Below are positions 11,584-22,470 of a DNA stretch of 64,000 nucleotides, piece after piece (within the stretch, counting starts at the first letter, position 1; each line of letters begins with the position of its first letter). The notes beneath the pieces are model-generated. The model was given only the letters and a program-made list of their open reading frames with translations, searched no databases and had not been told where the DNA came from. This stretch comes from Isoetes taiwanensis (taxonomy: Eukaryota; Streptophyta; Lycopodiopsida; Isoetales; Isoetaceae). The DNA is taken from the NCBI GenBank assembly GCA_021234155.1, contig JAJEKV010000009.1, positions 6,745,546 through 6,809,545 of the forward strand, written 5' to 3'. The position numbers and the translations under genes are program-made.

Positions 11584-12545
11584 GGAACCCCAAATTGGAT
11601 GTCTACTCAAATTATGACATATGAAAGTGATTCTGGCACTCAAAATGGGTGCCTACCCAATTTGAGAACTGACTCCAGCAAAAAAAAAAAAACCTAAAAT
11701 CTCACCTAATGTTGAGCACCTGCTCAATTTGAAAATTGCAACAGAATAGAGCATAGCTTGGAAGTCAAATGGGCGACCGCCCAATTTGATGTAGCTTATT
11801 GGACACGGTCTTTAAAAGGCAATTCATGCCACCACAGACGAAAAACGGTTACAACACCAATACCTACAGAACCTCCAGGACAGGATTAGTAGTCTAGCGG
11901 TAGTTTCACTGGCTAGGGGTACTAACATTGCCACCAAACTTCAGAGATTGAAGCATAGCCCTATTGCGCGGATGGAGGCATGCGGGAGTCATATACTACA
12001 GTTGCTCAGCAAGACAAGGGCCTCTATGCATATGCTCATGAGCAGCTACCATTGCATATGTGAGTTGGCAAGGCAGGACTTGCTCTAGCAATAGCTACGC
12101 CCTCAGCTCCAGGGGTTGAAGGCTACTCAGCAATGTTAGGATCTATGCAAGACTTGCACCTCAAATTGGACGCTTGCCTAACTTGGAAGCCAATCTTGAC
12201 ATTTCTGAGTGATTTCGGCACTGTTGGGTACTTGCCCAAATTGAGAGCCGATTCCAGCAAATTGAGTGCCTATCGAATTTAAGTGTATGATTAATATCCC
12301 AAATTGGGTACCCGTCCAACTTGGAAGGTGAGGGTTACAAGAGGACTTGCACCTCGAATTGGATGTTTTGCCCAATTTCAATGCATGTTTTGCATCCAAT
12401 ATTGGACCACACCCAATTTAGAAGGTGCAGTTAACAAACAGAGATAAGATTGTAGTGGCGCCTACCCAATCTGGGTAAGTGTCTTGCAATGCAAACTGGG
12501 CGCAACTATAGCCTATCTGGTTCGACACCCACCCAATTTAAAATA
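11584..12545. repeat. Array of short imperfect palindromes
   Basis: About a dozen copies of a semi-palindromic motif close to AAATTGGGTGCCTACCCAAT, spaced irregularly. Good examples start near 11640, 11765, 12298 and 12350. Each copy could form a stem of 7-9 bp. The spacers are not alike, so this is not a simple tandem satellite. Confidence 0.65.
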
Positions 12546-12802
12546 CCAGTCTGCTCTAAAATGTGCCGCCTCTTATATTTTGCTACATTTGTTAGAGAAG
12601 TAATATATTTCTATATGCATAACTTTCATACAATATGCTGCGAACAGCAAAACTAAGAAACACATTAAAGACTCGCACTCAATTGCTTTTAAAAATGAGT
12701 TTTAATCATTGGAATGCTCTTTCATTACTCCATCCACACTTGCTCGGATAAGAATATAAGAGAAGTTATATTATAAAATAAAAATACTCATATATAAAGC
12801 TA

Positions 12803-12850
12803 CAATGCAATGCAATGCAATGCAATGCAATGCAATGCAATGCAATGCAA
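12803..12850. repeat. (CAATG)n microsatellite
   Basis: About ten perfect copies of the pentamer CAATG. Confidence 0.95.
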
Positions 12851-14477
12851 GGAATACTGCAATTGCAATAATACAAGCAGTCTTCTTAACATTGTATCCA
12901 AATTCCTAATGTTCAGCGGAATTCAAAATTTAGGAATAAAATTTTACACCCAAGGAGAGTTGCACCATGGAGGATTCTATTGTTGGGTGGAAGAAGAAAG
13001 ATGAGCTAGATAAAGGTTTCTGTTTTAATTCATGATAATATTTGACTGCAGAAGCTAAAGAGGCAGCCCAAGCATTCAAAGGCATTGAAGTCATTGTAGA
13101 TGAATGTCATAACGTGATCAGACCTAGATTTTTTTTTTTTTTTTTTTTTCTTCTTGCTGGAGCCTTTAGTGGGGCATCATGTTGCGAGGGCTATAGAGCT
13201 TTATCATTTGAAATGAATGAGAAGATACAAAAACTTCTCCCTCGGCTTTTTGAGTAGCTTGAATTAATGCTCGATGAGAAGAAGTCAAAGGCTAGAAGAT
13301 TACGTAAACTAGCCAAGCAAAAAAGGAAAGCAGATAGCTCCAAGCCTGCAACATCTACATCTCCAATCCTACCAAACTTCTCTCTAAAGGATTTTAGTAA
13401 TATGCAATTTGCATTAAGGCAAACCAAATGCACGATGATAGAGCAACTCAAAAGTGCGGCAGATATTGGAACCAAGGAGCTTGAGGTGTTTAAAAGAAAT
13501 AAAGAAATGATCAACATTTGGCAAGCCAAAATCGTGGTGGCTACTTCTAGACTTAGTGTTATTCGGAGTTTGAGATGATCTGATGGAAGAAGAGGAGAAT
13601 GCAAAGCTTCCTAAAGGTCAAGAAGAAGGGTAATTTCCTGAAAAGAATAGTCCCTCGATAGATCAGAAGACCCGAGCGTTTCCTTAAACTCCCAAGAATT
13701 TCTAGACAAGACAGATAAAGTGAAAGAAGTTGCCATTCAAGGTGGGGCACAGTTAGGGATGAATAGGAAGCGCAATCACAAGAGATACCACCTGATCCAA
13801 AAGGCACTAATCAGTTAGTCAAGATCCTTGCCTATTTGAGGGTCCAGTTTGTTGGTTTTTTATAGATATTATTTACTTATGTATATACAACCATGAAATT
13901 TACCTATATATTTCTTGTCTTATTGTTGTTAGACTCATATATATTATGTATAATTATATTTTGTGCTTCTTCGAACATTTGGGATCGAAATGGACATGCG
14001 CCAAGTCCATATCTAATAAAACTATGCTTGCTTATGCTTTCATACCGGTAGAGAAGCTGAAAAAGTATGGCAAGTTATATGACAGGGCTGTCAAAATCTA
14101 TTCATTGGGCACCTATAAAATAAAAAAAGTTACAAGTTGTGTGATCCCTTCCAACAAGCAGGTTATTGTAAGCATGTCAATGCAATCAGTTGTTTCTTCA
14201 AGCGATTCTCCTGCAGTTCACAAGAGAGGGTCTTGGAGATTTGATAGTAGCTAATAGCAAACCTTTCTCTCCTCTTTAATAATGTCTCCAGTGACCTCAT
14301 GTTTGCCTAAAATAATGGAATGGGGCATGGAATGAGGTGATCCCAATTCTACTAGCTTGTTGATCCATGCGCAGTTTAGTCTCCTTTCACGATGAGTCTA
14401 GTACACATGAAGGTATTGTAGCACCTGATCTAGCACTGGTTGCAACCTATTATGGTACCTGCCATATTCCCATTGCT
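12851..14477. other. Unrecognised region with short plus-strand ORFs
   Basis: Contains a poly-T run (13131-13149) and three plus-strand open stretches (13042-13257, 13267-13578, 13946-14254). The middle one encodes a 103-aa Lys/Arg-rich peptide with KKSKARRLRKLAKQKRK near its start. I recognise no family. Given the copia remnant just downstream, these may be pieces of a decayed retroelement, but nothing in the sequence proves it. Confidence 0.3.
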
Positions 14478-14643
14478 GAATCTAGGAGATCAGTATGACT
14501 CAAGGAAAAACAAATTGTTACAGAACCTGTTGCATCATTTATTGTTGGACCTAGGAGTAGGAACCTAGGAGATCAGTATGACTCAAGGAAAAACAAATTG
14601 TTACAGAACCTGTTGCATCATTTATTGTTGGATCTAGGAGTTC
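14478..14643 (+). repeat. Tandem duplication, 2 x 83 bp
   Basis: The segment starting GAATCTAGGAGATCAGTATG is repeated almost perfectly from 14561. The high identity suggests a recent duplication. Confidence 0.9.
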
Positions 14644-14803
14644 ACTACCTCTCAATATAAAAGAGGAAAAGCCTGATGGATCATATAAATATATCTTAAT
14701 AGCAAAAGTTTGTGATCATGACGATCCACAAATCTTTCATGAAGCAGCTAGTGATCCACAATGGAAGCAATTAATGGAAGGAGAATATTGTCATGATTGC
14801 TGA
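14644..14803 (+). pseudogene. Ty1/copia reverse-transcriptase start, remnant
   Basis: Translation from about 14713 gives DHDDPQIFHEAASDPQWKQL then MEGEY and a stop at 14801. This matches the conserved start of the copia reverse-transcriptase domain (E-A-x-x-D-P-x-W-x-x-A-M-x-x-E-Y). No integrase or catalytic reverse-transcriptase motif follows. Confidence 0.55.
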
Positions 14804-15211
14804 AGCAAGGCCACATCATTTTCTCAAAGTTAAATTCCAGTTTTCAAATTCACACATTAGTATATGATCACATCTAGATAATAGGTTTTCGAGATCATCA
14901 TGCTTATAATTAAAAAAAAAAAAAGGAGAGGGGGAGGATTGGAGGGAGGGGGAGTGAGGGGAGGGAGAGAGAGAAATTCACAAGTTATGCTCATTGAGTT
15001 GTCTTTTATAATACTTTAAAAACACGGTAGCTTAGAGATTCCAACTCCACTTCAAATGATTCTACTCCTGCTAGATAGATTTCATTCTCATATATAGTTC
15101 CATGAAGGGCAATTTCAATTTGATCAATCAAAAAGTTTTATTGCCCTAAGCCAAATCCATGTTTCTAAGGGTATTTTTATAATATTTGCAAACTTGGGGG
15201 ACTATATTTGA

Positions 15212-15375
15212 TTTTTGGGTTGCCCCTAGGGGGGCAAACCCTTGCTTATGTGGATTTTTGGCATATCCTAAGTATATGCTAGAATATACTTAGGATATGC
15301 TGGTAACTGCTCCAAACCTGTTATTCCCTATAAAATGGCGGTCACCTGCATTCTGTATCGCCAATGTTTCAACCG
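15212..15375 (+). repeat. Hairpin-rich dispersed repeat, copy 3
   Basis: Starts TTTTTGGGTTGCCCC. It contains a strong palindrome (GGGTTGCCCCTAGGGGGGCA, continuing AACCC) and a near-perfect AT-rich stem (GCATATCCTAAGTATAT with its complement). It lies just upstream of the dynein relic, as copy 2 lies upstream of the 5-oxoprolinase relic. Confidence 0.8.
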
Positions 15376-15613
15376 GATGGCTGCTTCTCTGCTTCCAGTG
15401 TGGGTGCTCCATGTTGCTCGCCCAAAAACTCTATCTTCATGCCCTCGTCGGAGCTGTGCAAATGTAGCAGCGCCCTCTCTGGACCTCTAGAATATGGATA
15501 TGTGGATTTAACTGCTGCTTCTAGCATTATTCTCACTCAATGGCAAGCCTTTCAGGTTGGTACCATTCTACCTTGCTCCGTTCCCAAATTTGCAGACCAG
15601 AAATGTGCTTTCC

Positions 15614-15737
15614 GCATTTCAAATTTAATGGCATGCAAGTCTTAACTTGTCTCATTTACTTCTCACCAATATCTAGCATTTCAGATTTAATGACATGCAA
15701 GTCTTTACTTGTCTCCAATTTACTCTTACCAATATCT
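15614..15737. repeat. Tandem duplication, 2 x 62 bp
   Basis: GCATTTCAAATTTAATGGCA at 15614 recurs as GCATTTCAGATTTAATGACA at 15676. It is probably intronic to the dynein relic. Confidence 0.8.
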
Positions 15738-15756
15738 ATCGTTATTTCCTCATCAG

Positions 15757-18741
15757 GTTGTTGCCTGCATCGAGGTCCACAACAACATCTGCGCGGAGTT
15801 GTTGCCTATACCAAGCAAGAGCCATTATGTATTCAATATGCGTGACTTGGCAAAGGTGTGATGTGCTTGCTTATCAACTTTTTCCTCTTCCTGGGCACAT
15901 TTACTAAGTGTGAACGATTTTGTGTTTGTACTTCTATCTCAAAGGTTGTGCAAGGACTATTACAGCCTGATAAGGACCACTATGTGAGCAGAGATACATT
16001 GTTACAGCTGTTCTGCCATGAATGTTTACGTGTTTATGGTGACCGCATGTGGGATAAAGTTGATAAGACATAGCTCCAGGTTAGCTTCTGACACTATAAA
16101 TTGCCATCTTCTTTAATGAAATTAAACATATAACTAGTGGGGTTGGTTTGCAATCCTCATGTATCATTCTTAAAATATTTGTTCTATAGAAATGACTTCG
16201 GCATAATCTGTAATCTCTTATAAATGCAGAATCTACTTGATGAAAAACTAAAAAACATATATAGTACTTATCGGAAGAGTTTATTTGGGGATCAAATCCC
16301 TCTTTTTTCATCTATCCTACAAGGTGCAGTGGACGATGCAGTTTACGAACCAGTCCTAAGCTTTCAAATATTGAAGGAGTCACTTGAGGAGAACTTAACT
16401 GAGTTGAAGACACAGCCAGGAAATGCTAGCATGGGCTTGATGAATATTTTCTGAACCTCCATGGTCCTTCCCAAGCTTCTCCACAGTAATGCAAGAATAG
16501 ATTTGTATAACTGGCATGACAGGAATTGGGATAGATAAATTGAACCTAGGATGAGCAAAAGAACAAGTAATTAGATGGATATGGTAGGGATTGAATTGGA
16601 TCAGCTGGGTATTTTGCCCAGGATCTCTTAGCTTAGTGCCAGACAATCTTGCAGTCTAAGTGCTCTACCTACTAAGCTACTGTTGGCATGGCACCAGGTA
16701 AGTTCTTATTAACATCATACAACTCTCCCCCTTATTACTCATTGATATTGTGGGGTTATATTGTGCCGATTATCATATTATAACTTTTTTCTACTTATAC
16801 ATATCGTAATGTGCTTATCTAAGTTTTTCATTTTTGATGCCATTTATCAGGTCTTCACCATAAACGTTGTAAAGAACTATGGTCCAGCTGAGTTCCATGA
16901 TGACTTGAAAAGTTTGTACCAGCAAGCTGGAACAGGAGAGAATAGTCTATCTTGTTGAGACTTTTCTCGAGGACATCAACTGTATGTTAAGCATAGGAGA
17001 GGTAAAACGATTTTCTTGTCATGCTAATGGGAATAGCATGAGAGCATGTCTGAAATAAGATGAATTTGTTTATGCAGGTGCCTAATCTATTTGCCAAAGA
17101 TGATCTTACTGCAACCTTTGATCAAGTCCGTGCACCAGCAAAGAAAGCGAATGCAGGAGAGTGAGACGATGAACTTTATACTTACTTTTTGGAAAGAGTA
17201 CGAGAAAAGTTGCATATGGTTCCTTGTCTAAGTCCTGTAAGTGGAGCCTTCCATAAGAGGCTTCAGACGTTTCCAGGGATTGTTAATTGCACAACCATCG
17301 ACTGATATGTTAACTGTCCTCCTTTCATGTTATAAACCTTTTGTTGTGGCAGTGATTGATGTGTGCTTGTTGGGAGGTGCCTGGTTTTATATTTTATTAT
17401 TTTTAACATTGTATAATGCAAGTAGGAACTAAAATGCTGTTTTTCCTGGGAGTATACAGGTTTCTTGATTGGCCAGAAGATGACAAAATGGCTTCCTACT
17501 CTAGAAAAAGTTCTTCAAGGTCTCGAAAAGTCAAAACCACATGAAACATTCAGGTTGTGGTTCTCAAGTGCACCCAGTGATGATTTTTCCATTTATATTC
17601 TCCAAAGGAGTGTGAAAATGACAGCAGAGCCACCAAAGGTATGTAATTCCATACAGCAAGTGAAGCATATTTATTTTAATGGCAGAGAGTTATTCGGAAG
17701 CAATGGATTTGCTGTTCTTGCCTCATATATATGATAGTCATATTGGATATAATTTACTATTTGCAGGGTTTGAGAGCCAATCTTACAAGGCTTTATAACC
17801 AGACAACAGAAGAATCTTTTAATAGATGTAAAACTCAGGAAAAGTATCAAAAACTTTACTTTGCACTTGCTTACTTCCATAGCGTTTTACTTGAAAGGAG
17901 GAAATTTGGCACACTCGGTTACAACATAGCATACAATTTTAACGATACAGACTTTGAGGTAACTCTGTAAGAGACTGTTAATTGATACAACACTGTTTTG
18001 TAACTGGCAAGCAAATTGTTTATTGTTACAGATGTCCGATGACTTGCTAAAGACATATCTTGATGAATATGAAATCACGCCATTTGATGCATTGAAATTT
18101 CTTATTTTAGAAGCAAATTATAGAGGTCGTGTTACAGATGAGCTCGATTGACGAGTTCTTTCTTCATATCTCAATCAGTTTCACTGTGAAGATGCCCTCA
18201 CAATTCCCAACTTTCCACTTTCAACAATTCCTGTGTATCATATTCCAGATGATGGAAGATTGCAAAGCCACAAAGAGTTTATACACACCCTTCCCACTAC
18301 GAATAGCCCAGAAGCATTTGGACAACATCCTAATGCAGACATTTCTTCGCAACTTTCTACTAGTAGGATGGTCTTAGCCACGATATCTAACCTACAGCCA
18401 ATGCTATCAACAAGCAAAGGGGGAGGTAGTCGAGAGGAAATGGTTGCTAATGTGGTAACAGATCTCCTTCAACAGTTACTTTTTAAGGGCTTTACTTGAA
18501 GTAGGAGTTAGTGAATTTTTATGTTGTATATTCACAAAATTACTAGTAAATCTATTCTCATGTCTTAGCAAGTTCTGTTCTTTTCCAGATTCCAGAACCA
18601 TTCGATCTGGCAGACATACAATTACATAAAGCCCACGATCCATCAGCGCTGCACACTGTTCTTTTCCAGGAACTAGAGCGATATAATATATTGTTAAATA
18701 GGATGAGGCCATCTTGCTTGGGCTTGCAGGATGCAGTGTAA
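15757..18741 (+). pseudogene. Axonemal dynein heavy chain, decayed fragment
   Basis: Motor protein of sperm flagella. Exon-like blocks: 15757-15855 (SKSHYVFNMRDLAK, end of AAA3), 15945-16080, 16230-about 16450, 16851-17001 (FHDDLKSLYQQAG, FLEDIN), 17078-about 17310 (LHMVPCLSPVSGAF, NCTTID), 17461-17638 (WLPTLEKVLQGL), 17767-17958 (GLRANLTRLY, ERRKFG), 18032-about 18484 (EANYRGRVTDE, QHPNADI), 18589-18741 (IPEPFDLADI). Most splice sites are intact. In-frame stops lie at 16071 (TAG), 17162 (TGA), 17303 (TGA) and 18149 (TGA), and there is a frameshift in the 16851 block. The AAA4 P-loop exons, the rest of AAA5, the stalk and most of AAA6 are missing. An intact chain would exceed 4000 aa. The lineage implied by this gene has, or recently had, flagellate sperm. 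Confidence 0.9.
16597..16690 (-). mobile_element. Possible tRNA-derived SINE fragment in the dynein relic
   Basis: On the minus strand TAGCTTAGTAGGTAGAGC (16662-16679) is an excellent A box. A B box is less clear; GATCCAATTCAATCCC downstream is the nearest. It sits where the AAA4 P-loop exons of the dynein gene are missing. Confidence 0.4.
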
Positions 18742-18799
18742 AAAGGTCTAAATCAGGGTTGTAAATCTTATATATTTGAACATTCACAATGTTCTCACC

Positions 18800-19388
18800 A
18801 AAACATCATAATTATAGAAGGAGAGTGATTCATACACTATTTCTTTAACTTCATCTGCATCAACATCTTCACACAACAATGCTCCATGTGTTCATTCTTC
18901 GGGCACAAAAAACAGATCACAGGTCTTCAAGGAGTTATCTAATTTCTATGTTAACAAAATATGCATTTCCATTCTCTGCTCTATTACAGTTGTCCTTATG
19001 CTTCTGCGATACTTGTTCCATGTCGAGCACCAGAGATTTCTTCATGCCAGTTTCCATAAAGTCACGGGATCAAGTATTTTATTGTTTTGAAGTAGCAATT
19101 TTGATTGATTGTGAAAACATGATTTTGAAGTATGGTTTAAGCCACTTCACGCTCTGGCCATGGAGGGCAATCCCCCGTGCGCAACACCTTGTTTTTCTTG
19201 CAATTAATACCTTTTTTCTTCGCAGGGGTTCAATAGAAGTTCAATAGACCCCAATCTTTCTTTCTTAGCAAAAATTGGTACAACAGTATTGTATGCAAGG
19301 TTGCAAAGCTATATTAACCTATGCACAAAGTTCCAACTTGATCTCGACAGTGAGACAACACTATATCAAAGCTTGGCAGGGGCACTTA
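18800..19388. other. Intergenic DNA, nothing recognised
   Basis: Follows the dynein relic. The 122-aa ORF at 18879-19247 has no recognisable domain and reads like chance coding. Confidence 0.4.
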
Positions 19389-19775
19389 TTAACACAAACC
19401 ATTACATCCAATACATTTAAATTAACATCCCCCTAAAACCCCCTTTGGTTTGGGTGCATATTCACACGGGGGGTTACTCCGGGCATCGAGAGCTGTCGGA
19501 TAGGCATATTTGCCCTTTATTCCTTGATCTGGACCATACATAGCGATCCTCGTTTGTGGGGTATGCATGTACAAGTTTTTGTATACCGTATATTGAGATT
19601 TATAAAATACTATAAGGTTTGAGGAAATGTACTTAATGGTGTTAATTTTGTACATGTATTATAAATTTTTGGGGGCTCTCGTTGCCCTACATAACCCAGT
19701 GTGAATATGCACCCAAACCAAAGGGGTTTTTAGGGATGTTAATTTAAATGTATTGGATGTAATGGTTTGTGTTAA
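19389..19775. mobile_element. MITE with ~80-bp inverted ends, copy 1
   Basis: The left arm (from TTAACACAAACCATTACATC through CCCTTTGGTTTGGGTGCATA to TTCACAC) is the reverse complement of the right arm ending at 19775. The core contains GAGCTGTCGGATAGGCATAT. A related element lies at 38772-39083. No transposase and no clean target duplication was found. A shared downstream block ends in the small hairpin GGCCCTTCGGGCC (19846-19858). Confidence 0.75.
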
Positions 19776-20999
19776 TTAATGTTGATTGTATTGATGTGTT
19801 GGTTGTTATTATGCTATATATTTATATTAATAAAAAAATTTTGGGCCCTTCGGGCCTTAATAAAGGCCTTTGGGCATTAAGGATGGCATAACTTCACGTA
19901 CCAATTTTACAAACACTTATGCATGTACTAACACGAGAAACACTTGTGCATGTAATCTAATTACGGACACGAAAGCACATAAAGTGAAAGTGTAATCTCT
20001 ATCATTTGCAAGTGAAAATGTAGTGTCAAAACAATGTTTGATCTATTTCTGGGAATGAATAGGCGATCTCAATAATAAGTTATGCAACAAAGCATGCATT
20101 TTATAGCGAGGATGAACAACCCAAAATTGACGGATCTGCGACAAATTTATTTACCATTTATGTTCCTCCAATAGTAACAAATCTCAATTTTCAATAGTCA
20201 AATAAGATTTAAGTAATATGGCAAAACCAAGGAACACAAAAACTTAGAGCAGTCCGGGAATTGAATCCGGTAACCCGATGGTGCATACTTCACCTCAAAG
20301 CAGGGACTAACCTTGGAATTTACGCATGGCATGGTAGCAACTCCATTGTCTAGGAAACAAGCACAATGTTTTGGAGATGCCTAGGAATTGTCCAAAAGAC
20401 CAACTAGATTGGTACTTTGCATCAAACTTAATCTTATTGGCGGTTTAAGATTAAAGCTGAATTCTCGACGATGAACTCAATGAACACCCCATGGGCTCAT
20501 AATCCCCGGCGCATAACTTTAAGGCGTGGTAATGGTCCATAGATCCGCAAACAAGCAAGCGGGCCAAAGGTGCGCATCAAACCATTGGTTCGACCAACAT
20601 CATCATGGGGATGATTTGGAGATAAATCGTGGCGGCCGAGGAGTCACATGCTTTAATCAACGATACATAGGTTCTATGCTCAAACAAGCCAACTACCTAA
20701 TATCAAAGTGGAATTGAATAAAATCGCATAGAAAACAAGAAGAAACATACCGAGGAAACATTTTCACTTGCGTTTTTGAAAAAAGCCATAACGGGGATGC
20801 AACATAGTCGCGGCACTTTAGTTCTTACCTGAAAATAATGTTTGGAATATTGAGATACACGCATGTTGCGCCGGTTGGCACCTTGAGGCGGTATTATGCC
20901 TATCGGTTGTACTATTACATGGCAATATAGCACCGATTACGTAGATAACAAATCATGCATCTCCATCAATTGTGCCCACATAGGTTAAATCGGTTTGCC
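19776..20999. other. Intergenic DNA, nothing recognised
   Basis: No ORF with a known domain. A stretch at 20245-20290 resembles a tRNA T-arm but lacks the rest of a tRNA. Confidence 0.4.
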
Positions 21000-21700
21000 T
21001 CACAAGCAACCATAGATCCCCCTTGCGAGACCTCCTAGCATCTTCCCCACCAAAACAAGAACTCTACCTCCAAAGATTAGCGAAGGTGAGTGCCCTACGA
21101 GGGGCGGTAAATCATTCTCGAGAATAAACATCACAGGGTGTTGCGGTTCAACCCATGAAGGTATATTACGCCCCAAGTCAAGTAGCCGGACATCATTTAG
21201 AACCTCAAATTTCACACCGTCCACCAAAAAAATCTTTGCGGTGACCGCAATCCATGTTAATGTATGGCACGACCTTGGCGGTGACAACTGGCTGGGTTAC
21301 CTCATACCAACATAGAGCCTTTGCGGATAGATCCGAGAATCCAAGTATCTTGCAATCTAACTACATTTGATACAATTCCACCAAAAATCACAATATTTTT
21401 ACCACCCGGCATAACAACCGGCGCATAGGCACCACGGTGGTGGAGCAATTACACACTGTAGTTTGCCGGGGGACAATTCTGTCCAAAAATACATTTACGA
21501 CCATGTATCAGTTAAGCGTATTCCTTGGTCATTTATTCCAACAAATAAGACAAAGCGTATCTTCAACGTTCATACGGTTTGTGACCAAACCTCCACGGAG
21601 GAGTGCGGTCTTTCCTTCTTTGCCAATGCATGCAATTTTCTTCAAGTGTCCCTACCCAAGTATCATCTAAGTCCTTCCACGCATGTCGGGATCAAAGAAA
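21000..21700 (-). pseudogene. Kelch-repeat protein relic
   Basis: Minus-strand reading gives successive Kelch blades split over frames: INDQGIRLTDTWS, GGKNIVIFGGIVSNVVRLQD, PPRSCHTLTWI...KIFLVDG, LNDVRLLDLG...PSWVEP, and PPLVGHSPSLIFGGRVLVLV. The order and the PPxxGHS / GG / D-x-x-L-D-L signature fit Kelch beta-propellers. The last blades recall plant F-box/Kelch proteins of the ADAGIO/ZTL type, but I cannot identify an F-box or LOV domain. At least two frameshifts and several stops are present. Confidence 0.55.
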
Positions 21701-22345
21701 ATCGAGTAATTTGGCATATCAATTGCATCAAACAACCTAGTTCACAATAAAATCGACTTCCGCTTCTTGTGTCATAGCCGGTGATCCGGATCATTCTGCG
21801 CTCTGAGTTTCTTGTGTCATTTTGGCCCTCCTCTAAAGGTGAACTGAAGATGATACAAAATGCTCTAATAGTGGAGATTCTGAATGAAGCCTGGACAGAA
21901 TTTAGAATCAATAAGCATGGAAGGATCCAGTCGATTAGCAATTTTGTGAAGCTGGAATTTGAGGAGGTGTAGACAAGGTAATGCGGATCAGAGAAGGTGG
22001 AGGTGGCGGCAATCTTTGCCTGCAACCGAATCACGGATGACAACCTAAAGCGATTTCCACACCATTACCAGCTGCTTCACCTCGGAAATCTACATATATC
22101 TCAAATGCTTATTCGGTATCTGACGTGGCAATATCTGCGGCATCCCATATTACTACGCTCTGGGACCCAAAAGGGAAGCGTGAAGAAGCGCTCCTTTAAG
22201 CTTCTAACTTCTGGGAAAATTTTGATGGGTACCAAAAGAACCTAAAATGCTTTTGAGTTTTGCATGCCCACCGAATCGGATGTTTTTTTTTTTTTTTTTT
22301 TAAAGGGGCTAAACCATTGGCCACGCCATAAAAATAAGGAATATG

Positions 22346-22470
22346 CATGCGCACTCTAGATGTACGCATTAGTACACCCATGAGAATACGCCACGAAATC
22401 ATATAAAAACCTTAGGGAAAAAAGTACAAAAACACAAAAGTAACCCCCTGTTATTTTGCTACATATTCAC
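22346..22470 (+). repeat. Dispersed repeat, copy 1 (with 41080-41205)
   Basis: CACTCTAGATGTACGCATTA through ACCCCCTGTTATTTTGCTAC is closely matched at 41080-41205. No terminal structure is visible. A poly-T run precedes this copy at about 22281-22302. Confidence 0.75.

Noticed and set aside
15757-18741. First impression of a cullin-type gene
   Set aside because: The ordered motifs (FNMRDLAK, FHDDLKSLYQQAG, FLEDIN, LSPVSGAF, GLRANLTRLY, YRGRVTDE) are those of dynein heavy chains.
20245-20290. tRNA-like T-arm sequence
   Set aside because: No acceptor stem, D arm or anticodon arm can be formed around it.
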